Under the pieces are notes generated by a model that searched no databases, had not been told where the DNA came from, and worked only from the letters and a program-made list of their open reading frames with translations. Positions 61,031-64,000 of a stretch of 64,000 bases of DNA are shown here, piece after piece (the first letter of the stretch is position 1; each line of letters opens with the position of its first letter). Location: NCBI GenBank assembly GCA_905214925.1, contig CAJMOB010000008.1, positions 62,001 to 126,000 on the forward strand, given 5' to 3'. Source of the stretch: Scybalomonas sp905214925. Its GTDB lineage: Bacteria > Bacillota > Clostridia > Lachnospirales > Lachnospiraceae. The position numbers and the translations under genes are program-made.

Positions 61031-62200
61031 TTATGCATTTAAGAAATTTAAGACTGCTTGTACTTCTGTTTTTACTCCTGCTTCCATCGCTTCTTCTTTA
61101 ATCATAAATTTAGGGTGATGGTTGGCAAAACCACAGCCTTCTTCCGCTGTACCGCCTCCAAGGATTACAAAACATTCTGGTGCAATTCTTTGATAGTAAG
61201 AGAAATCTTCACTAGCACTTGTCATAGGTGCTGCATGTACTAATTCCTCTCCTAATACTTCTTTTGCACTGTCCATAACAAGTTGTGATAAGTCAGCATC
61301 ATTGATAACGGCCATATAAGATTTAATATAATTTAAATCATAAGTAGCTCCGTATGTTTTGCATACGTTATCAATAATATCTTTTACCCTTTGTTCAATC
61401 TTATTACGAGTCTCTTCATTGACTGTACGAATAGAGGCACTCATATATGCTTTATCAGGAATAATGTTTGGCGCATCTCCTGCTTTAAACTCTCCTACAG
61501 AAATAACTGCAAGCTCTCCTGGTGTTACATAGCGAGAAACTACGGTTTGAAGCTGATTGATAATCTGTGTTCCTACAATAATTGGATCGACTCCATTTTG
61601 AGGCATAGAACCATGGCTTCCTTTTCCTTGAATATTTAAGAAAAATCCGTCCGCTGCTGTTGTAGCCGCTCCTTCTTTATGAATATGGATACTTCCTGCC
61701 TCTAAGTTTGGGATAATATGAAGGCCTACTACCGCATCTACATCATTTAACACACCAGTTTCAATAATTTGTGTCGCTCCACCTGGTTCTTTTTCTTCTG
61801 CGTGTTGGAAAATTAATTTTACAGTTCCATGTAACTCATCTCTCATTTCAGATAATACTTTTGCTGTTGCTAAAAGCATAGCTGTATGAGTATCATGTCC
61901 ACAAGTATGAGCCACTTTTTCTACTTTTGAACGGAAAGGTAAGTCCCCTTCTTCTTGCATAGGAAGAGCGTCCATATCCGCACGAAGTAAAATTGTTTTC
62001 CCTTCCTTTGCACCTTTAATAATCCCTAATACACTTGTTCCAACTGGTTTTTCGATCTCAATATTTCCAAAAGAACGTAGTTTTTCTTCTACGAAAGCAG
62101 ATGTTTTAAATTCTTCGAAGGAAAGCTCTGGATTCTCATGGATATGTCTTCTCCATTCTATCATTTCCTGAACAGGAATTTTATTAAACCATTCTTTCAT
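61031..62200 (-). CDS. M20-family amidohydrolase (N-acyl-amino-acid / hippurate hydrolase type)
   Basis: 389 residues. Motifs: ILLRADMDALPM, AHTCGHDTHTAMLL, FQHAEEKEPGGA, DAVVGLHIIPN, the dimerisation GSHGSMPQNGVDP, and ASEDFSYYQRIAPECFVILGGG near the end. It cleaves the amide bond of N-acylated amino acids or hippurate. It lies 82 bases below an MFS transporter gene with which it may form an uptake-hydrolysis unit. AGGAGG ribosome binding site. Confidence 0.93.
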   Translation of the reverse strand: MKEWFNKIPVQEMIEWRRHIHENPELSFEEFKTSAFVEEKLRSFGNIEIEKPVGTSVLGIIKGAKEGKTILLRADMDALPMQEEGDLPFRSKVEKVAHTCGHDTHTAMLLATAKVLSEMRDELHGTVKLIFQHAEEKEPGGATQIIETGVLNDVDAVVGLHIIPNLEAGSIHIHKEGAATTAADGFFLNIQGKGSHGSMPQNGVDPIIVGTQIINQLQTVVSRYVTPGELAVISVGEFKAGDAPNIIPDKAYMSASIRTVNEETRNKIEQRVKDIIDNVCKTYGATYDLNYIKSYMAVINDADLSQLVMDSAKEVLGEELVHAAPMTSASEDFSYYQRIAPECFVILGGGTAEEGCGFANHHPKFMIKEEAMEAGVKTEVQAVLNFLNA

Positions 62201-62282
62201 TTTTAATACCTCCTATATGTTGTTTTTATTGTTTTAAAGACGAAAGTAAAAACTTTCGCCTTAATGTTTATTCCGATCTTTT

Positions 62283-63467
62283 TTAATTTTGTTGTGGTTT
62301 TTTTACTAATAATGCCGCCACTCCTGAGATTACCATACAAATAGCAAGTCCAATAAAGGAGTTTAAGTAACTATCCTCTTTTGCTAAAGCACTTACAAGC
62401 TGTGGAGAAACGATACCTCCAATAAAGGCTCCAATGTTTAATACGGCAAAAGAAGAACCGATAATCTTTCTTGGAACTAATTGATATGGAACTGCTAATA
62501 ATCCAGAAAATGCGATCATCATAAGGAATGTAGCAACATATAAAGCAACAATTGCCACTTCATAAACTGGCGCAATAATGAACACAATAACACAAATTGC
62601 TGTTAAAATAGAAGCTACAAAAATGAACATTAATTCTTTTCCGCTAAAGAATTTTGTAATAATTGGGCCACCTGCAGCCATCGCAATTGTCATAACAACA
62701 TAAAATCCTACCATGATTTTAGAAAGTCCAGCAGAATCATTAACTCCAAAGTTTACACGTAATACATTTGGAAGCCAGAATAACATGGCAACTCCAACTA
62801 AGTTACTAAATAATACAGAGATTGCTAATAAAATTGTATTTTTATTTTTCCAAGCATCAAAGAAACCAACTTTTTCCGTAGCTGCTTGTGTCTGTACTTT
62901 TTCTACTTTTGTTTCTTTTAAGAAGAAGATAACAGCAAGAAGAGCAACTAAATAGCCTGCTGATAAGAAGTAATAAGCATGGTGCCAGTTAGAACGAATC
63001 ATTTTTTCTCCAACTGTACTAGCTAAAATACCACCGATACCTGCTGTTGCTACAACGAATGATTGTACTTTTGCACATTGATCGCTTGCATAGTTATCGC
63101 TGATGATCTTTGGTGCACCGTTTGTATAACCAGCCTGACCAAATCCAACCATAAATCTTAAGAATAAAATAGCAAATAAGCTACTTACATTTCCAAATAA
63201 GAAAGAAAATACCATAAGAACTGTCAAAGATGCAATGACAAATTTCTTATATCCAAAGCGGTCAACAAGCCAACCACCTGGAATGGTAACTAAAATAAAG
63301 CTAACGTAAAAAACTGAGGATAAATTCCCCATCTGTTCTTTTGTAAATCCATAGGTACTGATCAAATTATCCGCAGTAAATCCGATCATACTTTTATCAA
63401 GATTTGCAAAAACCCCTATGAAGAATACAACTATAAATACTATCCATTGATTTTTTGTAAATTTCAT
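62283..63467 (-). CDS. Major facilitator superfamily transporter
   Basis: 394 residues with about 12 hydrophobic spans in two halves. MFS signatures: GWLVDRFGYKKFVI between spans 2 and 3 (G-x3-D-R-x-G-x-K/R), FLRFMVGFGQAGYTNGAPKII, and a charged central loop KETKVEKVQTQAATEKVG. The style is that of anion:cation symporters for organic acids. Placed upstream of the M20 amidohydrolase, it may import an N-acyl amino acid, though that is inference. Confidence 0.9.
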   Translation of the reverse strand: MKFTKNQWIVFIVVFFIGVFANLDKSMIGFTADNLISTYGFTKEQMGNLSSVFYVSFILVTIPGGWLVDRFGYKKFVIASLTVLMVFSFLFGNVSSLFAILFLRFMVGFGQAGYTNGAPKIISDNYASDQCAKVQSFVVATAGIGGILASTVGEKMIRSNWHHAYYFLSAGYLVALLAVIFFLKETKVEKVQTQAATEKVGFFDAWKNKNTILLAISVLFSNLVGVAMLFWLPNVLRVNFGVNDSAGLSKIMVGFYVVMTIAMAAGGPIITKFFSGKELMFIFVASILTAICVIVFIIAPVYEVAIVALYVATFLMMIAFSGLLAVPYQLVPRKIIGSSFAVLNIGAFIGGIVSPQLVSALAKEDSYLNSFIGLAICMVISGVAALLVKKPQQN

Positions 63468-63755
63468 ATGTCTATCATCCTATTCCTTATTAAATTTTTT
63501 ATTATCCTCTTATGAAAGAGGAGTGATTTCCAATAATTTTTGAATACAGAGCGTATCTTCTTTTTCTTTTAAGAAAACTTCTATTTCGTTCCATCACTCT
63601 CTTATCAAAGCTCTATGCTCAAAAATTATTACAGGTCTTGTATGCACAAATATTTCTTATTATTTTTGAACTAAGAGATAAAACTTTATGTTAAAAATAT
63701 AACATTCCCCTTCTAAAGAACGTGAGAAATACGCCTTTGGCTCTTCTCACACATA

Positions 63756-63781
63756 CAAAAAGGGAAGTTTCTCTCTTCCCT
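63756..63781 (-). terminator. Intrinsic terminator of the candidate small RNA
   Basis: Minus strand: GGGAAG and CTTCCC enclose AGAGAAA, followed by TTTTTG. Confidence 0.7.
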
Positions 63782-63906
63782 GTTATATTGCAAATATCTG
63801 TGTTCCAATCCTGTTAGATGTCAAATGGATTTTCATCCATTTCATTCTTTTGACAACTCATGTCAATCTTTTCGTATCACCTTCTAACTCTTTTTTTTGG
63901 AACATC
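63757..63906 (-). ncRNA. Candidate structured small RNA
   Basis: Minus-strand transcript of about 150 nt defined by a promoter at 63913-63943 and a terminator at 63756-63781. Its 5' end (TGTTCCAA as read on the plus strand, 63801-63808, pairing with TTGGAACA 63897-63904) closes a multiloop. Inside lie TTGACA-ACTCA-TGTCAA (63850-63866) and an 8-bp stem capped by a GAAA tetraloop on the minus strand (63823-63842). The longest frame is about 15 codons with no ribosome binding site. I match it to no known riboswitch or sRNA class. Confidence 0.45.
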
Positions 63907-63912
63907 GAAATG

Positions 63913-63943
63913 ATGATAAACCCTAAAGGTGGTTTAAAGTCAA
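63913..63943 (-). promoter_or_regulatory. MerR-type promoter with 19-bp spacer
   Basis: Minus strand: TTGACT (63938-63943) and TATCAT (63913-63918) are separated by 19 bases, and the dyad TAAACC-N8-GGTTTA lies between them. The over-long spacer with a central palindrome is typical of promoters activated by MerR-family regulators. No MerR gene is in the window. Confidence 0.5.
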
Positions 63944-64000
63944 TACTTTTTTAAATTTTTTTATAAGGAACCCATACAAGATGAGAAATAAAATAACTTT

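Larger units (their letters stand above)
63468..64000. other. Gene-poor right end with a discrete small transcription unit
   Basis: 533 bases without a convincing protein gene. Besides the candidate RNA (63757-63906), it holds a hairpin GTGAGAA/TTCTCAC at 63722-63748, a CCTCTT/AAGAGG hairpin near 63508-63523 in the MFS leader, and a long-range repeat of AATAATTTTTGA with its complement TCAAAAATTATT (63532-63543 and 63619-63630). A possible ATG at 63981 with AAGGAA upstream opens only six codons before the edge. Confidence 0.5.

Noticed and set aside
63981..64000. ATG with AAGGAA upstream at the right edge
   Set aside because: Only six codons are visible (MRNKIT); it may be the start of a plus-strand gene but cannot be supported.
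1..64000. tRNA, rRNA, CRISPR array, replication origin
   Set aside because: No cloverleaf-like TTCGA arms, rRNA signatures, regularly spaced direct repeats or DnaA-box clusters were noticed on reading; a tRNAscan or CRISPR search was not possible.

Overview
This window reads as chromosome of a low-GC anaerobic Firmicute, most likely a Lachnospiraceae-type gut clostridium. The base composition is strongly AT-rich, ribosome binding sites are GGAGG-like, and there are clostridial ferredoxins, a fused FrhB-type iron-sulfur protein, DUF368, DUF6472, DUF3885, SdpI/ArsR and PadR/DUF4097 families, but no oxygen-respiration genes. Species cannot be named from the sequence alone. No rRNA, tRNA or CRISPR array was seen.

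Left part (1-17.6 kb): the N-terminal half of an oligopeptide-binding lipoprotein, a small ferredoxin and a ROK repressor. Next is a carbohydrate/polyol operon read leftward from a sigma-A promoter near 10.1 kb: FGGY kinase, zinc polyol dehydrogenase, SDR dehydrogenase, then a ribose-type ABC importer. A likely flow is polyol uptake, oxidation to a ketose, and phosphorylation. Then come a very large ATPase-permease fusion with three tandem extracellular repeats, a VanR/VanS-like two-component pair with a small membrane protein, a GNAT acetyltransferase and a nitroreductase.

Accessory island (about 17.77-22.78 kb): a 5-kb insertion at the 3' end of rlmD (rumA). It is bounded by an 11-bp direct repeat, with a displaced rlmD 3' remnant at its left end and a serine-recombinase gene with a large internal deletion at its right end. 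Its cargo is a self-regulated XRE-type operon: an OLD-like ATPase/TOPRIM protein, a basic 99-aa protein and a HEPN/Ymh (TIGR02391-like) protein with an R-N-x3-H motif. A coiled-coil tail-anchored protein follows. The arrangement fits an anti-phage or abortive-infection module that I cannot match to a named system.

Core region (22.7-63.5 kb): rlmD, a sodium:solute symporter, yhaM-type exoribonuclease, a pyruvyltransferase-ferredoxin-FrhB fusion, mutS2, a PhoB/ResD-like two-component pair, DUF368, an operon VanW - AIR-synthase-like - Lrp - aminotransferase - trmL, and an operon iron-sulfur protein - B12 radical SAM - nth - DnaQ-like exonuclease - 30-aa peptide. These are followed by trxA with a Crp-type site at -41, a Crp/Fnr regulator, M20 peptidase-deoD, divergent aspA/ansA (asparagine to aspartate to fumarate), peptidases of families M32, S66-like and M29, DUF6472, an sdpI-arsR pair with palindromic operators, AIM24, PadR-DUF1700/DUF4097, and an M20 amidohydrolase with an MFS transporter.

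Intergenic structure is unusually rich. A 99-bp structured repeat occurs twice (24.8 and 30.0 kb, 95/99 identical), a long near-perfect hairpin lies at 30.14-30.22 kb, and a related short motif occurs at 25.0 and 55.5 kb. At 63.76-63.91 kb a discrete ~150-nt transcription unit (MerR-type promoter, closed stem, GAAA-capped hairpin, terminator) has no convincing ORF and may be an undescribed structured RNA.
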